A stretch of DNA of 62,537 nucleotides, taken from contig CACHJL010000003.1 of assembly GCA_902580135.1 (NCBI GenBank), forward strand, positions 1 to 62,537, read 5' to 3'. The position numbers and the translations under genes are program-made. The notes under the pieces were generated by a model, which saw nothing but the letters and a program-made list of their open reading frames with translations, was not told where the DNA came from and ran no database searches. Shown here one piece after another: positions 15,444 through 27,424 of this stretch (its first letter is position 1; every line of letters starts with the position of its first letter). Origin of the DNA: an uncultured Pelagibacteraceae bacterium (lineage in GTDB: Bacteria; Pseudomonadota; Alphaproteobacteria; Pelagibacterales; Pelagibacteraceae).

Positions 15444-18400
15444 ATGAGCAAAGAATTATCAGATTTATTTAAAAATTCAGAAATATCAGAGTCTCAAAAT
15501 TTTAATAGTATTAAAATAACATTAGCTAGTCCTGAAAAAATTAAATCATGGACATATGGAGAAATAAAAAAACCTGAAACGATAAATTATAGAACCTTTA
15601 GACCTGAAAAAGATGGATTGTTTTGTGCTAGAATTTTTGGCCCAATTAAAGATTACGAGTGTTTATGTGGAAAATATAAAAGAATGAAATTTAGAGGAAT
15701 AATCTGTGAAAAATGTGGAGTTGAGGTAACAAAATCTAACGTAAGAAGAGAAAGAATGGGTCATATTAATTTAGCGACGCCAGTAGCACATATATGGTTT
15801 CTTAAATCTTTACCCAGTAGAATTTCTTTAGTTGTAGATATGAAGCTTAAAGATGTTGAGAGAGTTTTGTATTTTGAAAATTTTATCGTAATTGAGCCAG
15901 GCTTAACAGGACTTAAGAAAAACCAACTTCTTGGAGAAGAAGAACTAATTAAATATCAAGATGAATATGGCGAAGAGTCGTTTACTGCAGGTATAGGCGC
16001 TGAAGCTATCCTAGAAATTTTAAAATCAATAAATTTAGAAGATGAAAGAAATTTACTTATTAAAACAATAAAAGAAACAAAGTCAAAAGTTTCCGAAGAG
16101 AGATCTGTAAAAAGATTAAAATTAATTGAGTCATTCATTAATACTGGAAATAAACCTGAATGGATGATTTTAACTACCATACCTGTGATACCTCCTGAGT
16201 TAAGACCACTAGTACCATTAGATGGTGGAAGATTTGCTACATCAGATTTAAATGATTTATACAGAAGAGTAATTAATCGGAATAATCGACTAAAAAGATT
16301 AATGGATCTCAAAGCACCTGATATTATTGTTAGAAATGAAAAAAGGATGTTGCAAGAATCTGTTGACGCACTATTTGATAATGGTCGAAGAGGAAGAGTA
16401 ATAACTGGAACAGGAAAAAGACCTCTTAAATCACTTGCAGAAATGTTGAAAGGTAAACAAGGAAGGTTTAGACAAAACTTGCTAGGTAAAAGAGTTGATT
16501 ACTCAGGAAGATCAGTAATTGTTGTTGGGCCTGATCTAAAATTACATGAATGTGGTTTACCAAAAAAAATGGCTTTGGAGTTATTTAAGCCATTTTTATA
16601 TGCAAGATTAAATAAATTAGGATTAGCATCAACAATTAAACAAGCAAAAAAATTAGTAGAGAAAGAACGAAATGAAGTATGGGATGCTTTAGAATTAATA
16701 GTTAGAGAGCACCCAGTTATTTTAAACAGAGCACCAACATTACATAGACTAGGTGTTCAAGCATTTGAACCAAAATTAATTGAAGGTAATGCTATAGAAC
16801 TGCATCCATTAACATGTGCAGCTTTCAATGCAGATTTTGATGGAGATCAAATGGCAGTGCATGTTCCATTGAGTCTAGAAGCTCAATTAGAAGCCAGAGT
16901 TTTAATGATGTCTACAAACAATATTTTAAGTCCATCAAATGGAAAACCTATTATTGTTCCTAGTCAGGATATGATTTTAGGTATTTACTATTTGTCTCAG
17001 CCACCTTATCAAACAGAAAAAGTAGATGGTTATTTTGTTAATACATCTGAAATTGAACATGCATTAGAGATTGGACAAATTAAAGTTCATTCAAGAATAG
17101 TTTCTAAGTTTGAAACTATAGATCAAAAAGGAAATACGAAGTTTGAAAAACACATAAGTACTGTCGGCCGTTTTCTTCTTGCGAATTTATTACCAAAAAA
17201 TGTACACAATAAATTTTCCTTAGTTGATAGATTGCTGCCAAAGAAAATAGTATCAGAAGTCATAGATCATGTTTTCAGATTTTCAGGACAAAAAAGTACA
17301 GTTATTTTTTGTGATAAATTAAAAGATCTAGGTTTTAAACATGCTTTTAAAGCCGGAATTTCTTTTGGTAAAGATGATTTAGTTATACCTGACAACAAAC
17401 AACAGTTAATCGATGAAACTAAAAAATTAATTTCTGACTATGAAAATCAATATACAGAAGGTTTAATTACAAGAGGTGAAAAATATAATAAAGTAATTGA
17501 TGCATGGTCAAAATGTACTGATCGTGTTGCTTCAGAAATGATGAAAAGAATTTCAGCAACAGAAATGACAGATGATGGACTAAAAATTAATTCTGTTTTT
17601 ATGATGGCTGATAGTGGGGCAAGAGGATCAGCGGCTCAAATGAAACAATTAGCTGGAATGAGAGGATTGATTGCCAAGCCATCAGGAGAAATTATTGAGT
17701 CTCCAATTACATCAAACTTCAAAGAAGGATTAACAGCCCTAGAATACTTTAATTCAACGCATGGAGCTAGAAAAGGTTTAGCTGATACAGCTTTAAAAAC
17801 TGCAAGCTCAGGATATTTAACTAGAAGATTATGTGATGTTGCTCAAGATTTAACAATAACCAAACATAAATGCGATATGAAAAATTGTGGTTCAATAAAA
17901 CTCAATGAAGTTCTTGAAGGCGGTAACATTATGGTAAGTTTATCAGAAAGAGCACTGGGAAGAGTCGCAGCAAAAGATGTAAAAAACCCACTTACAGGTG
18001 AAGTACTTGTAAAAAAAGAAGAAATGATCGATGAAGCCGCATGCGAAAAAATTGATTCTGCGGGAGTAAAAACTTTGAATGTTTATTCAGTGATGACATG
18101 TGGTTCTAAACAAGGAGTATGTGCTACTAGTTATGGGAGAGATTTATCAAGAGGAAAAATGGTGCATGTTGGAGAAGCAATAGGAATGATATCTGCACAA
18201 TCAATTGGAGAGCCTGGAACGCAATTAACAATGAGAACATTCCACGTTGGAGGTACTGCATCAGTTAAACAAGAGTCTCAAATTGTATCTAACTCAGAAG
18301 GAAAAATTAAAATAACAAATACAAATTTATTAGAAGATTCAAAAAAGAATTTAATAGTTATGGGTAGAAATACAGAATTATCCATAGAAGATGACAATGA

Positions 18401-19613
18401 ATTGCAAGTAGCTTCATATAAAATTCCATATGGTTCAAAATTATTTTTTGAAAATGGAGATAAAATTAAAAAAGGAATTAAAATTTGTGAATGGGATCCA
18501 TACACAACACCTGTAATTGCTGAAAAGGACGGAATAGCTAATTATGTAGATTTAATAGATGGAGTTTCCTTAGCAGAAACAACCGATGATGCTACAGGAA
18601 TTTCGACAAAAGCAGTTGTAGATTGGAAAACTCAATCAAAAAATACAGATTTAAAACCAAGAATAACATTAAGAGATGAAAAAGGGAAAATAATTAAAAA
18701 AGCTGATGATAACGAAGCTAGATATTATTTAGTGCCAGATTCAATTTTATCTGTCAAAGATGGTCAAAAAATATCAGCTGGTGACGTAATTGCCAGACTT
18801 CCCAAAGAGACAACTAAAACTAAGGATATTACAGGAGGATTACCTAGAGTTGCTGAATTATTCGAAGCAAGAAAAGCAAAAGATAGTGCGATCATTGCGG
18901 AGAATGATGGAAAAGTATTGTTTGGTAAAGAAGTTAGAGGTAAACAAAAAATTACAATTCAATCTGAAAATGGCGAAACTTCTAATTATTTAATCCCTAA
19001 AGGAAAACATATTAATTTTAATGAAGGTGAAAAAATTAAAAAAGGAGAATATTTATTAGATGGTCAACCTTTGCCACATGATATTTTAAGAATTTTGGGC
19101 ATAGAAGAATTAACTGATTATTTTGTCAACCAAGTTCAAGATGTATACAGATTACAAGGAGTAATTATAAACGACAAACATATAGAAGTTATATTAAGAC
19201 AAATGCTTAAAAAAATTGAAGTTAAAGAGTCTGGTGATAGTAGTTTATTACCTGGCGAAATAATAGATAGATTAAAATTTGATGAAATTAATGAAAAACT
19301 TAAATCTGAAAATAAAAAAGAAGCAATAGGTGAGAGGGTTTTGATGGGAATTACAAAAGCATCATTACAGACAGAATCGTTTATATCTGCAGCATCTTTT
19401 CAAGAAACAACTAGAGTGCTTACAGATGCAGCCATAAAAGGAAAAACAGACAAACTAATAGGACTGAAAGAAAATGTTATAGTCGGAAGACTGGTTCCAG
19501 CTGGAACAGGCTCAATAAAAAATTTGTGGAATAAAAAGGCTTCAGAGGACGATAAAAAATTCTTATCTGAGCAAGAAAAATTAGAACCTTCAGAACCTCA
19601 AATAAATCAATAA
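15444..19613 (+). CDS. rpoC: RNA polymerase beta-prime subunit
   Basis: 1389 residues. It contains the N-terminal zinc finger (CLCGKYK then CEKCG, about 72-90), the catalytic Mg-binding NADFDGDQM (about 460-468), bridge helix and trigger loop regions ([19 protein letters not shown], then [20 protein letters not shown]) and a second zinc site ([15 protein letters not shown]). The C-terminus is acidic and variable. It ends the rif operon; a 154-base gap with hairpins separates it from rpsL. Confidence 0.99.
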   Translation: MSKELSDLFKNSEISESQNFNSIKITLASPEKIKSWTYGEIKKPETINYRTFRPEKDGLFCARIFGPIKDYECLCGKYKRMKFRGIICEKCGVEVTKSNVRRERMGHINLATPVAHIWFLKSLPSRISLVVDMKLKDVERVLYFENFIVIEPGLTGLKKNQLLGEEELIKYQDEYGEESFTAGIGAEAILEILKSINLEDERNLLIKTIKETKSKVSEERSVKRLKLIESFINTGNKPEWMILTTIPVIPPELRPLVPLDGGRFATSDLNDLYRRVINRNNRLKRLMDLKAPDIIVRNEKRMLQESVDALFDNGRRGRVITGTGKRPLKSLAEMLKGKQGRFRQNLLGKRVDYSGRSVIVVGPDLKLHECGLPKKMALELFKPFLYARLNKLGLASTIKQAKKLVEKERNEVWDALELIVREHPVILNRAPTLHRLGVQAFEPKLIEGNAIELHPLTCAAFNADFDGDQMAVHVPLSLEAQLEARVLMMSTNNILSPSNGKPIIVPSQDMILGIYYLSQPPYQTEKVDGYFVNTSEIEHALEIGQIKVHSRIVSKFETIDQKGNTKFEKHISTVGRFLLANLLPKNVHNKFSLVDRLLPKKIVSEVIDHVFRFSGQKSTVIFCDKLKDLGFKHAFKAGISFGKDDLVIPDNKQQLIDETKKLISDYENQYTEGLITRGEKYNKVIDAWSKCTDRVASEMMKRISATEMTDDGLKINSVFMMADSGARGSAAQMKQLAGMRGLIAKPSGEIIESPITSNFKEGLTALEYFNSTHGARKGLADTALKTASSGYLTRRLCDVAQDLTITKHKCDMKNCGSIKLNEVLEGGNIMVSLSERALGRVAAKDVKNPLTGEVLVKKEEMIDEAACEKIDSAGVKTLNVYSVMTCGSKQGVCATSYGRDLSRGKMVHVGEAIGMISAQSIGEPGTQLTMRTFHVGGTASVKQESQIVSNSEGKIKITNTNLLEDSKKNLIVMGRNTELSIEDDNELQVASYKIPYGSKLFFENGDKIKKGIKICEWDPYTTPVIAEKDGIANYVDLIDGVSLAETTDDATGISTKAVVDWKTQSKNTDLKPRITLRDEKGKIIKKADDNEARYYLVPDSILSVKDGQKISAGDVIARLPKETTKTKDITGGLPRVAELFEARKAKDSAIIAENDGKVLFGKEVRGKQKITIQSENGETSNYLIPKGKHINFNEGEKIKKGEYLLDGQPLPHDILRILGIEELTDYFVNQVQDVYRLQGVIINDKHIEVILRQMLKKIEVKESGDSSLLPGEIIDRLKFDEINEKLKSENKKEAIGERVLMGITKASLQTESFISAASFQETTRVLTDAAIKGKTDKLIGLKENVIVGRLVPAGTGSIKNLWNKKASEDDKKFLSEQEKLEPSEPQINQ

Positions 19614-19642
19614 TAATAACCTATAATTATAATTCTTTTAGT

Positions 19643-19740
19643 TTGACAAATGTAATTTCTATTGTAATTTGTCGATGTTTTTGGTTGGAATGTAGTGACT
19701 TGATCACTAAACGCTGCCACAAATAACCAGTCAGTTATTT
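19643..19740 (+). promoter_or_regulatory. rpoC-rpsL intergenic region with three inverted repeats
   Basis: Three hairpin-capable inverted repeats occur in succession: GACAAAT/ATTTGTC (19645-19651, 19667-19673, 15-base loop), TAGTGA/TCACTA (19693-19698, 19704-19709, 5-base loop) and AAATAAC/GTTATTT (19721-19727, 19734-19740, 6-base loop). A perfect TTGACA lies at 19643, but no good -10 is found at normal spacing. The region probably contains the rpoC end signal and a structured leader for rpsL-rpsG-fusA. It does not match a leader class known to me. Confidence 0.5.
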
Positions 19741-19767
19741 CATCAAAAATTAATTAAAAAATTATTT

Positions 19768-20139
19768 ATGCCAACTATTAACCAGTTGATAAGAAAAAGT
19801 AGAAACAGACCTATAGCAAGGAACAAGGTTCCTGCTCTACAAAAACAACCTCTTAAAAGAGGTGTTTGTGTAAAAGTTTATACGACTACCCCAAAGAAGC
19901 CAAATTCAGCATTAAGGAAAGTTGCTAGAGTTAGACTTTCGAATGGTTTTGAAGTTACAGCTTACATACCAGGTGAAGGTCATAATTTACAAGAACACTC
20001 AGTAGTATTAATTAGAGGCGGAAGAGTAAAAGATCTTCCTGGAGTTAGATATCATATTTTAAGAGGTAATTTAGATACGCAAGGTGTGGCGAATAGAAAA
20101 AAAAGAAGATCACTTTACGGAACTAAAAAAGGAAAATAA
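19768..20139 (+). CDS. rpsL: 30S ribosomal protein S12
   Basis: 123 residues. Decoding-centre protein. [10 protein letters not shown] at the start and the conserved [17 protein letters not shown] (about 41-57) and PGVRYH loops carry the lysines where streptomycin-resistance changes occur in other species. First gene of the str operon, preceded by the structured intergenic region. Confidence 0.99.
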   Translation: MPTINQLIRKSRNRPIARNKVPALQKQPLKRGVCVKVYTTTPKKPNSALRKVARVRLSNGFEVTAYIPGEGHNLQEHSVVLIRGGRVKDLPGVRYHILRGNLDTQGVANRKKRRSLYGTKKGK

Positions 20140-20142
20140 AAT

Positions 20143-20613
20143 ATGTCTAGAAAAAGAAGAGCACCTAAAAAAATACCTGTTATTGATCCTAAATATAAAT
20201 CTGTAATTATACCAAAGTTAATAAATTCAATTATGTATGATGGAAAAAAAATTACAGCAGAAAAAATCGTTTATGATGCTATTGATAAAATTAAAACAAA
20301 ATCAAAAGATGAACCAATAACAGTTTTTAATGATGCTATTAATAATGTTAGACCTACGGTAGAAGTAAGATCAAGAAGAGTAGGTGGAGCAACTTATCAA
20401 GTACCAGTTGAAGTTAAAGCAAAAAGATCTCAAGCGCTTGCGTTAAGATGGATTATAGACGCTTCAAGAAAAAGAAAAGATAAAAAAATGTCAGATAAAC
20501 TTTTCAATGAAATTTATGATGCATATCAAAATAAAGGATCAGCAATTAAAAAAAAAGAAGACACACATAAAATGGCAGAGTCGAATAAAGCTTTTGCACA
20601 TTTTAGATGGTAA
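20143..20613 (+). CDS. rpsG: 30S ribosomal protein S7
   Basis: 156 residues. Primary 16S rRNA-binding protein that organises the head of the 30S subunit and lines the E site. Motifs include [10 protein letters not shown] at the start, [19 protein letters not shown] (about 74-92) and the C-terminal [14 protein letters not shown]. It is separated from rpsL by 3 bases, leaving no room for the S7-binding intergenic leader of E. coli. Confidence 0.98.
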   Translation: MSRKRRAPKKIPVIDPKYKSVIIPKLINSIMYDGKKITAEKIVYDAIDKIKTKSKDEPITVFNDAINNVRPTVEVRSRRVGGATYQVPVEVKAKRSQALALRWIIDASRKRKDKKMSDKLFNEIYDAYQNKGSAIKKKEDTHKMAESNKAFAHFRW

Positions 20614-20618
20614 AAATT

Positions 20619-22694
20619 ATGAGTAGAACACATACTTTAGACAAATATAGAAATATTGGAATAATGGCTCACATAGACGCTGGAAAAACAACTACAACTG
20701 AAAGAATTTTGTATTACACAGGCAAAAGTCACAAAATAGGAGAGGTCCATGATGGAGCTGCTACAATGGATTGGATGGAACAAGAACAGGAAAGAGGAAT
20801 AACTATTACATCTGCCGCAACTACTTGTTTTTGGAATGATCATAGAATTAATATTATTGATACACCGGGTCATGTTGATTTTACGATCGAAGTCGAAAGA
20901 TCTCTAAAAGTTTTGGATGGTGCTGTTGCTGTTTTTGATGGTGTAGCAGGAGTTGAGCCGCAGTCAGAAACTGTTTGGAGACAAGCTGATAAATATAAAG
21001 TTCCTAGAATATGTTTTGTAAATAAACTTGATAGAACAGGAGCTGATTTTTTCAGATGCGTAGATATGATAAAAGAAAGATTAGGTGCAAAACCTCTTGT
21101 TATGCAAATACCAATAGGAATAGAGTCATCTCTCCAAGGAGTTGTCGATTTAGTAAAAATGAAAGCAATAATTTGGAAAAATGAAGATTTAGGCGCCGCT
21201 TGGGAAGAAAAAGATATCCCTGATGAATTAAAGGAAATTTGTAATAAATATCACCAAGAACTTGTCGAAACTGCCGTAGAGCAAGATGAAAAATTAATGG
21301 AATTATACTTAAATGGAGAAACAATAAACCATGACGATCTAATTAAATGTGTAAGAAAAGGATGTTTAAACTTTGATTTCGTTCCAGTTTTAACTGGATC
21401 AGCTTTTAAAAATAAAGGAGTTCAACCATTATTAGATGCTGTTGTAAATTATTTACCTAGCCCCAAAGATATTGGTTCTATAAAAGGAACTAAACCTGGG
21501 TCGGATGAAGAAATAGAAATGAAATTTGAAGACAATGCTCCTTTTTCTGCATTAGCTTTCAAAGTAGCCAATGACCCATTCGTTGGAAGTTTAACGTTTA
21601 TAAGAATTTATTCAGGAACAGTAAAATCTGGAACCGGAATTTATAATACATCTAAAGATAAAGAAGAAAGAGTTGGTAGAATGTTGCTTATGCACGCAAA
21701 TTCAAGAGAAGATATAAAAGAAGCAAATGCTGGCGATATAGTAGCTTTAGCGGGATTAAAAAATACAATAACAGGTCACACATTATCAGATAAAGATAAT
21801 CCTGTTTTACTTGAACCAATGGAATTTCCTGATCCAGTAATTGAAATTGCCGTTGAACCTAAAACAAAAGCAGACCAAGAAAAGATGGGCGAAGCATTGG
21901 GAAGATTAGCAAAAGAAGATCCTTCATTTAGAGTGACTTCTGATGAAGAGTCTGGTCAAACAATTATTAAAGGTATGGGTGAACTTCATTTAGATATTAT
22001 TGTTGATAGAATGAAAAGAGAATTTAAGGTTGAAGCTAATGTAGGAGCTCCTCAAGTAGCTTACAGAGAAACAATTCTTAGTCCTGCAGAGTTTGACTAC
22101 ACTCATAAGAAGCAAAGCGGAGGAGCAGGTCAATTTGCAAGAGTAAAATTATCAGTAGAACCTCTTGAGCCTGGAAAAGGAAGAGAAATTGAAAGTAAAA
22201 TTAAAGGTGGAGCTATACCTAAAGAATTTATACCGGGTGTGGAAAAAGGAGTTGAAACTGTAGCTGATGGAGGAATATTAGCAGGATTTCCTTTAATTGA
22301 CTACAAAGTTACTATAATAGATGGTTTACACCATGATGTTGACTCAAGTGTGCTAGCATTTGAACTTGCATCAAGACAATGTTTTAAAGAAGCTTGTACT
22401 AGAGGAACATTGAAACTACTTGAACCAATAATGAGAGTCGAAGTAGTTACCCCAGAGGATTACATGGGTGATGTGATTGGTGATTTAAACAGTAGAAGAG
22501 GACAAATTAATACTCAAGAACAGAGAGGTAATGCAACAGTTATCACAGCCATGGTTCCTCTTGCAAATATGTTTGGTTATATAAATAGTTTAAGATCAAT
22601 GTCTCAGGGTAGAGCACAATACTCAATGTTTTTTGATCATTACGATAAAGTTCCACAAAATGTACAGGATGAAGTAACGAAAAAAACAGGTTAA
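20619..22694 (+). CDS. fusA: Elongation factor G
   Basis: 691 residues. Translocase GTPase. Start chosen at the ATG giving [20 protein letters not shown], which matches the family; an in-frame ATG 12 bases upstream overlaps the end of rpsG and would add MVKI. GTPase motifs [20 protein letters not shown] and NKLD are present; domains IV-V include the GGAGQFARV region. The next gene is rpsJ; the tuf gene often found after fusA is absent. Confidence 0.98.
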   Translation: MSRTHTLDKYRNIGIMAHIDAGKTTTTERILYYTGKSHKIGEVHDGAATMDWMEQEQERGITITSAATTCFWNDHRINIIDTPGHVDFTIEVERSLKVLDGAVAVFDGVAGVEPQSETVWRQADKYKVPRICFVNKLDRTGADFFRCVDMIKERLGAKPLVMQIPIGIESSLQGVVDLVKMKAIIWKNEDLGAAWEEKDIPDELKEICNKYHQELVETAVEQDEKLMELYLNGETINHDDLIKCVRKGCLNFDFVPVLTGSAFKNKGVQPLLDAVVNYLPSPKDIGSIKGTKPGSDEEIEMKFEDNAPFSALAFKVANDPFVGSLTFIRIYSGTVKSGTGIYNTSKDKEERVGRMLLMHANSREDIKEANAGDIVALAGLKNTITGHTLSDKDNPVLLEPMEFPDPVIEIAVEPKTKADQEKMGEALGRLAKEDPSFRVTSDEESGQTIIKGMGELHLDIIVDRMKREFKVEANVGAPQVAYRETILSPAEFDYTHKKQSGGAGQFARVKLSVEPLEPGKGREIESKIKGGAIPKEFIPGVEKGVETVADGGILAGFPLIDYKVTIIDGLHHDVDSSVLAFELASRQCFKEACTRGTLKLLEPIMRVEVVTPEDYMGDVIGDLNSRRGQINTQEQRGNATVITAMVPLANMFGYINSLRSMSQGRAQYSMFFDHYDKVPQNVQDEVTKKTG

Positions 22695-22696
22695 AT

Positions 22697-23005
22697 ATGG
22701 AAAAACAAAATATTAGAATTAAACTCAGAGCATATGATAATAAGGTTCTTGATCAATCAACTGAAGAAATAGTTAATACAGTAAAACGCACAGGTGCAAA
22801 CATCAAAGGACCAATCCCACTACCTACAAAAATAGAAAAGTATACCGTTCTAAGATCACCACATATTGATAAAAAAAGTAGAGAACAATTTGAAACAAGA
22901 ACACATAAGAGATTAATTGATATAATAGAACCAACTCCAGCAACAGTCGAAGCACTTATGAAATTAGACTTAGCATCCGGAGTTGATGTGGAGATAAAAA
23001 TATAA
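22697..23005 (+). CDS. rpsJ: 30S ribosomal protein S10
   Basis: 102 residues. Binds the 30S head and also NusB/NusG in antitermination. Conserved [15 protein letters not shown] near the start, the [26 protein letters not shown] loop (about 41-66, read in parts) and the C-terminal GVDVEIK are typical. It starts 2 bases after fusA, so str and S10 operons are continuous here. Confidence 0.98.
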   Translation: MEKQNIRIKLRAYDNKVLDQSTEEIVNTVKRTGANIKGPIPLPTKIEKYTVLRSPHIDKKSREQFETRTHKRLIDIIEPTPATVEALMKLDLASGVDVEIKI

Positions 23006-23715
23006 TGTCAGAAATAGCATTAATAGGAAAGAAAATTGGCATGTCTAGGGAATTTTATAAAACAGGTCAGTCTGTACCAGTAACTGTAGTAAAAATGGAA
23101 ACCGGGAGAATAATACAAGTAATTGATAAAACAAAAAGAGGTTATCAAGCCATACAAGTAGGATTTGGAAAAATTAAAAATTCAAAATTAAACAAACCAA
23201 TGAAAGAATATTTTGCTAAAAAAAATACTGAGCCCAAAAAAATACTAAAAGAATTTAGGGTAGAAAACATTGATAATTACAAAGAAGGGAATGAATTAGG
23301 TATAGATATTTTTAAAGACGTAAAATTTGTTGATGTAAAATCAAAAACAATAGGGAAAGGTTTTGCTGGAGCAATGAAAAGACATAATTTTGGTGGATTA
23401 AGAGCATCTCATGGTGTTTCAGTTTCGCATAGAGCACACGGATCAACAGGTCAAAATCAAGACCCAGGTAAAGTATTTAAAGGAAAAAAAATGGCAGGGC
23501 ATATGGGAAATAAAACAAGAACTATTCAAAATATTGAAATTATAAAAGCTGATTCAGATAATAATTTAATATATTTAAAAGGGTCAATACCAGGATCAAG
23601 AAACACTCAAGTATTAATTAAAAAAGCAGTAAAAAATTTAAGAAAACTAACAATGAACGAAAAAATAGAAATTATAGAAAAGCAAAAAAAAATACCAGAT
23701 AAAAAGAAAAAATAA
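23005..23715 (+). CDS. rplC: 50S ribosomal protein L3
   Basis: 236 residues. One of the first proteins in 50S assembly, close to the peptidyl transferase centre. The [14 protein letters not shown] start ([13 protein letters not shown]), the long internal loop with [13 protein letters not shown] and [19 protein letters not shown] (about 146-164) and GHMGNKTRT are diagnostic. The C-terminus is extended by a Lys-rich tail. It overlaps rpsJ by one base and abuts rplD. Confidence 0.98.
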   Translation: MSEIALIGKKIGMSREFYKTGQSVPVTVVKMETGRIIQVIDKTKRGYQAIQVGFGKIKNSKLNKPMKEYFAKKNTEPKKILKEFRVENIDNYKEGNELGIDIFKDVKFVDVKSKTIGKGFAGAMKRHNFGGLRASHGVSVSHRAHGSTGQNQDPGKVFKGKKMAGHMGNKTRTIQNIEIIKADSDNNLIYLKGSIPGSRNTQVLIKKAVKNLRKLTMNEKIEIIEKQKKIPDKKKK

Positions 23716-24340
23716 ATGAAAATAGATAAAGTAAATTTAGAAGGCAAAAAAAACTCAATAGAAGTTTTGGATAAAATATTTGCTGCTAAAATAAATAAAC
23801 AGTTAGTAAGCAATGTACTTTATAAAACAAATGCTAATTACAAAGGAAGAAAAGCAAAAACAAAACAGCAGAACGAAATAAAAGGTTCTACATCTAAAAT
23901 ATATGCTCAAAAAGGTACAGGAAACGCAAGACATGCTAGTAGAAAAGCCCCAATTTTTTGTAGGAGGTGGTGTCGCACATGGACCTAAGGGTGAGTCTAA
24001 ATACAAAAAAAGAAGACTTAACAAAAATGAAAAAAGATTGAGTATTGCCTCAATTATTACTGAGAAAAACAAAAAAAATAATTTAATAATTTTTGATGAT
24101 TTTGATAAGAAAATATTAAAAACTAAGGAAATATATCAAATTTTAATTAAATTTGACGCAACAAACTCAGTAATGATTGTAGATAAAAAAACTATGGATA
24201 ATATTTACAAATCATCAAAAAATATTCCAAATATTAAAGTAACTGATATAAATCATTTTAGTGCTTTTGATTTAACAAAATACAAAAAAATTATTTTTAC
24301 AGAAACTTCAGTAAAACAATTAGAAAAGAGATATTTATAA
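23716..24340 (+). pseudogene. rplD: 50S ribosomal protein L4 with an apparent +1 frameshift at a T-run
   Basis: The first frame (from 23716) encodes normal L4 up to QKGTGNARHASRKAPIF, then reads CRRWCRTWT and stops at 23986-23988. The second frame continues exactly as L4 should: VGGGVAHGPKGESKYK and on to 24340, where it overlaps rplW. The switch falls in a run of six T at 23954-23959; with five T the frame is continuous and gives a 207-residue L4 of normal length. L4 is essential for 50S assembly, so a true null is unlikely. Homopolymer miscall, population variant or slippage-corrected expression are the options; the first is most likely. The bases are as given; the cause is inference. Confidence 0.9.
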
Positions 24341-24633
24341 TGAGTAAAATACACTTATATGACACAATATTATCTCCGATTGTAACCGAGAAGTCGACAA
24401 ATATATCTGAGCAAAATAAAATTGTTTTTAAAGTTCCTACAAAGGCAAACAAAAAAAATCTTAAAAAAAATATAGAAAAAATTTTCAAGGTTAATGTAAC
24501 AAAAGTTAATATAATTAATAAAAAAAATAGAGTTAAAATGACCAGAGGAAAAAAAATTAAAGTAAAAGGTTATAAAAAAGCAATAATAACATTAAAAAAA
24601 GGTCAAAATATAGATCTTACAACAGGAATTTAA
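24340..24633 (+). CDS. rplW: 50S ribosomal protein L23
   Basis: 97 residues. Located at the polypeptide exit tunnel, docking site for trigger factor and SRP. The start region YDTILSPIVTEKST is diagnostic, followed by the FKVPTKANKKNLKKNIEKIF helix (read in parts) and a basic loop. It overlaps the rplD stop by one base. Confidence 0.96.
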   Translation: MSKIHLYDTILSPIVTEKSTNISEQNKIVFKVPTKANKKNLKKNIEKIFKVNVTKVNIINKKNRVKMTRGKKIKVKGYKKAIITLKKGQNIDLTTGI

Positions 24634-24636
24634 AGA

Positions 24637-25470
24637 ATGACTTTAAAAACATTTAAACCTTATACAAAAACAACAAGGGGGACTGTTTTATCTAGTAGAG
24701 AAGGCCTTTGGAAAGGTAAACCATATAAATCTTTAACTTCAGCTAACAATTCATCTAAAGGAAGAAATAATTATGGAAGAATTACATCTAGAAACCATGG
24801 AGGTGGCCACAAACATAAATATAGACATGTTGATTTTTATAGAAAAAAATTTGATTCACCGGCAGAAGTAGAAAGAATAGAATATGACCCAAATAGATCA
24901 TGTCATATTATGCTTGTAAAATTTGATGATGGTAAAAAATTTTATTACTTGGCACCACAAGATATTAAAATTGGTGAAAAAGTACAAAATGGCCCAAATT
25001 CAGAAATAAAAATAGGAAATTGCCTCCCATTACAAGATATTCCGGTTGGTATAGATATTCATAATGTCGAAATAAACCCTGGTGGAGGCGGTAAAATTGC
25101 AAGATCTGCAGGCACTTCAGTTACAATTTCTGGTATAGATGGAAATTATTCAATAATAAAAATGACTTCTGGAGAAGTAAGAAAGATAGATTCAAAATCT
25201 TTAGCTACAATAGGTGTCCTATCAAATCCTGATCAAAAAAATATCAAAATTGGAAAAGCTGGTAGATCAAGATGGCTAGGAAGAAGACCTCATACCAGAG
25301 GTGTAGTTAAAAACCCTGTAGATCATCCACATGGTGGTGGTGAAGGTAAATCAGCTGGTGGAAGACACCCGGTTTCTCCAACAGGTCAATCAGCTAAAGG
25401 ATTGAAAACTAGAGATAACAAAAGAACAGACAAATTTATAATAAGAAGAAGAAAAAAGAAAAGAGCATAG
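24637..25470 (+). CDS. rplB: 50S ribosomal protein L2
   Basis: 277 residues. Needed for subunit association and peptidyl transferase activity. Visible: GRNNYGRITSRNHGGGHKH (about 42-60), the ARSAGTSVTI segment, and the C-terminal VDHPHGGGEGKSAGGR (about 228-243) with the conserved His. Three bases separate it from rplW. Confidence 0.99.
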   Translation: MTLKTFKPYTKTTRGTVLSSREGLWKGKPYKSLTSANNSSKGRNNYGRITSRNHGGGHKHKYRHVDFYRKKFDSPAEVERIEYDPNRSCHIMLVKFDDGKKFYYLAPQDIKIGEKVQNGPNSEIKIGNCLPLQDIPVGIDIHNVEINPGGGGKIARSAGTSVTISGIDGNYSIIKMTSGEVRKIDSKSLATIGVLSNPDQKNIKIGKAGRSRWLGRRPHTRGVVKNPVDHPHGGGEGKSAGGRHPVSPTGQSAKGLKTRDNKRTDKFIIRRRKKKRA

Positions 25471-25473
25471 ATA

Positions 25474-25782
25474 ATGGCTAGATCAGTTTGGAAAGGACCC
25501 TTTGTTGAAGAAAGTTTAATAAAGAAGGTTGAAAAAATTAAAAATGATCCGAATAGAAAACCTATAAAGACATGGTCAAGAAAATCTACAATTATACCAG
25601 ATTTTGTTGGTTTTAGTTTTTTGATTTATAATGGGAAAAAATTTATACCAATAACAATCTCAGAAGACATGGTAGGACATAAATTTGGTGAATTTGCTCC
25701 TACAAGACAATTTTTTGGACATACTCCAGCAGATAAAAAGGCAAAAGTTGAAGGTGGAGCTAAACCTGAGGTTAAAAAATAA
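25474..25782 (+). CDS. rpsS: 30S ribosomal protein S19
   Basis: 102 residues, slightly longer than the usual 92 because of a Lys/Ala-rich tail. Binds 16S rRNA in the head near the A-site finger. [12 protein letters not shown] at the start, [15 protein letters not shown] and [15 protein letters not shown] are conserved. Confidence 0.97.
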   Translation: MARSVWKGPFVEESLIKKVEKIKNDPNRKPIKTWSRKSTIIPDFVGFSFLIYNGKKFIPITISEDMVGHKFGEFAPTRQFFGHTPADKKAKVEGGAKPEVKK

Positions 25783-25785
25783 AAA

Positions 25786-26181
25786 ATGAAAGATAAAAAT
25801 AAAAATACTAATGAAAAAATAGTTAGATCAGTAAATAAAAATGTAAGATCTAGTACTAGAAAACTTAAACCAATTTTGAAATCTATAGTTGGGAAAAAAG
25901 TTGATTTAGCAATTAGAGATCTGTCTTTTTCAGATAAGAGAATTTCTCAAGATGTGAAAAAAACAATTTCATCAGCTGTAGCTAATGCTGAAAATAATTA
26001 TCAGTATGATATTGATAATTTAATAATCAAGGAAGCTTATTGTGGTAAACAAGTAGTTATGAAAAGATTTAGAGCAAGAGCAAAAGGAAGAGCAGCACCA
26101 ATAATGAAACCTTATTCAAATGTAACTATAATTCTAACAGAAAAACTAAAACAAAAGGAAAGCCATGGGTCAAAAAGTTAA
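25786..26181 (+). CDS. rplV: 50S ribosomal protein L22
   Basis: 131 residues. It lines the exit tunnel constriction with its long beta-hairpin ([20 protein letters not shown], about 100-119). An N-terminal basic extension precedes the conserved [19 protein letters not shown] region. Its last 17 bases overlap the start of rpsC, a notably long overlap for this cluster. Confidence 0.95.
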   Translation: MKDKNKNTNEKIVRSVNKNVRSSTRKLKPILKSIVGKKVDLAIRDLSFSDKRISQDVKKTISSAVANAENNYQYDIDNLIIKEAYCGKQVVMKRFRARAKGRAAPIMKPYSNVTIILTEKLKQKESHGSKS

Positions 26182-26824
26182 TCCTGTAGGTTTAAGATTA
26201 GGAATTAATAGAGGTTGGGACTCTGTTTGGTATGCAAAGAAAAAAGATTTTGGTAACTACTTAATAGAAGATTACAAAATAAGGGAATTTATCAAAAAAA
26301 ATGTAATAAATTCTGGTGTTTCAAAAGTTATGATCGAAAGAACAAGTAAAAAATGCTTTGTTACAATATATACATCCAGACCAGGTTTCGTTATTGGTAA
26401 AAAAGGAAGCGATATAGAAAAAATCAAAGGAAAACTATCTAACATTACTTCTAATGAAGTTGTTTTGAATATAAAAGAAGTAAAAAAGCCTGAAACTAAT
26501 AGTTATTTAGTTGCTGAAAATATAGCTCAACAATTAGTTAAGAGAATTTCATATAGAAGAGCAATGAAAAGATCTATGCAGTCAGCCCTAAGATTGGGAG
26601 CAAAAGGTATAAAAGTATCTATAAGTGGAAGATTAGGCGGAAATGAAATTGCTAGAACAGAATGGTTGAGAGAAGGAAGTATTCCATCTCATACTCTCAG
26701 AGCAGATATAGATTATGCTGAAGCTGAAGCATTAACAACATATGGAATAATTGGAATTAAAGTTTGGATTTATAAAGGAGAGATTTTCACAAGAGAATTT
26801 AGCCAAGAAAGAAATAAAAAATAA
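26165..26824 (+). CDS. rpsC: 30S ribosomal protein S3
   Basis: 219 residues. Forms part of the mRNA entry helicase. [13 protein letters not shown] at the start, the KH domain with [18 protein letters not shown] (about 75-92), and the C-terminal [14 protein letters not shown] and [11 protein letters not shown] stretches. An AGGAAAG ribosome-binding site lies inside the end of rplV. Confidence 0.98.
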   Translation: MGQKVNPVGLRLGINRGWDSVWYAKKKDFGNYLIEDYKIREFIKKNVINSGVSKVMIERTSKKCFVTIYTSRPGFVIGKKGSDIEKIKGKLSNITSNEVVLNIKEVKKPETNSYLVAENIAQQLVKRISYRRAMKRSMQSALRLGAKGIKVSISGRLGGNEIARTEWLREGSIPSHTLRADIDYAEAEALTTYGIIGIKVWIYKGEIFTREFSQERNKK

Positions 26825-26826
26825 TT

Positions 26827-27234
26827 ATGTTACAACCAACAAGATCAAAGTTTAGAAAAGCACACAAAGGAAGAATTCATGGCCATGCATCAAGATGCAA
26901 TAGTATGAACTATGGTGCATATGGACTAAAAGCTATTCAACCAGAGAGAATAATTTCAAGACAAATTGAAGCTGCAAGGGTAGCATTAACAAGACATATG
27001 AAAAGACAGGGAAGAGTTTGGACAAGAATGTTTCCAAATATACCAGTTTCTAAAAAACCAACTGAAGTAAGAATGGGTAAAGGTAAAGGCTCACCAGAAT
27101 TTTGGGCTTGTAGGGTTAAACCTGGAAGAATTTTATTTGAAGTTGACGGTGTATCTGAAGAAGTCGCAAAAGAAGCTTTGTATAAAGCATCTGCTAAATT
27201 GCCAATTAAATGTAAATTTATAAAGAGAATATAA
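26827..27234 (+). CDS. rplP: 50S ribosomal protein L16
   Basis: 135 residues. Organises the A-site tRNA elbow region. [16 protein letters not shown] at the start, ITRHMKR-like [18 protein letters not shown] (about 54-71) and [15 protein letters not shown] (about 75-89) are diagnostic. Confidence 0.98.
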   Translation: MLQPTRSKFRKAHKGRIHGHASRCNSMNYGAYGLKAIQPERIISRQIEAARVALTRHMKRQGRVWTRMFPNIPVSKKPTEVRMGKGKGSPEFWACRVKPGRILFEVDGVSEEVAKEALYKASAKLPIKCKFIKRI

Positions 27235-27235
27235 A

Positions 27236-27424
27236 ATGAAAAAAAAAGAATTATTAAAAATGAATAAAGAACAATCTTTAAAGGAGTTCGAAAAGTTAAA
27301 AAAAGATTTATTTAACATTAGATTTCAAAAAATAAATGGTCAAATTAAAAATCCAGCTAAAATAAATGAAACAAAACGTAATATAGCTAGATTAAAAACA
27401 TTAATAGGAAGAAAAAATGCCTAA
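27236..27424 (+). CDS. rpmC: 50S ribosomal protein L29
   Basis: 62 residues, two-helix hairpin at the exit tunnel. Conserved LKEFEKLKKDLFNIRFQK and a C-terminal KRNIARLKTLI. Its last 8 bases overlap rpsQ. Position between rplP and rpsQ confirms the call. Confidence 0.95.
   Translation: MKKKELLKMNKEQSLKEFEKLKKDLFNIRFQKINGQIKNPAKINETKRNIARLKTLIGRKNA

Noticed and set aside
19643..19671. TTGACA at 19643 as an rpsL promoter
   Set aside because: No acceptable -10 hexamer occurs 16-18 bases downstream; kept only as part of the structured intergenic region.
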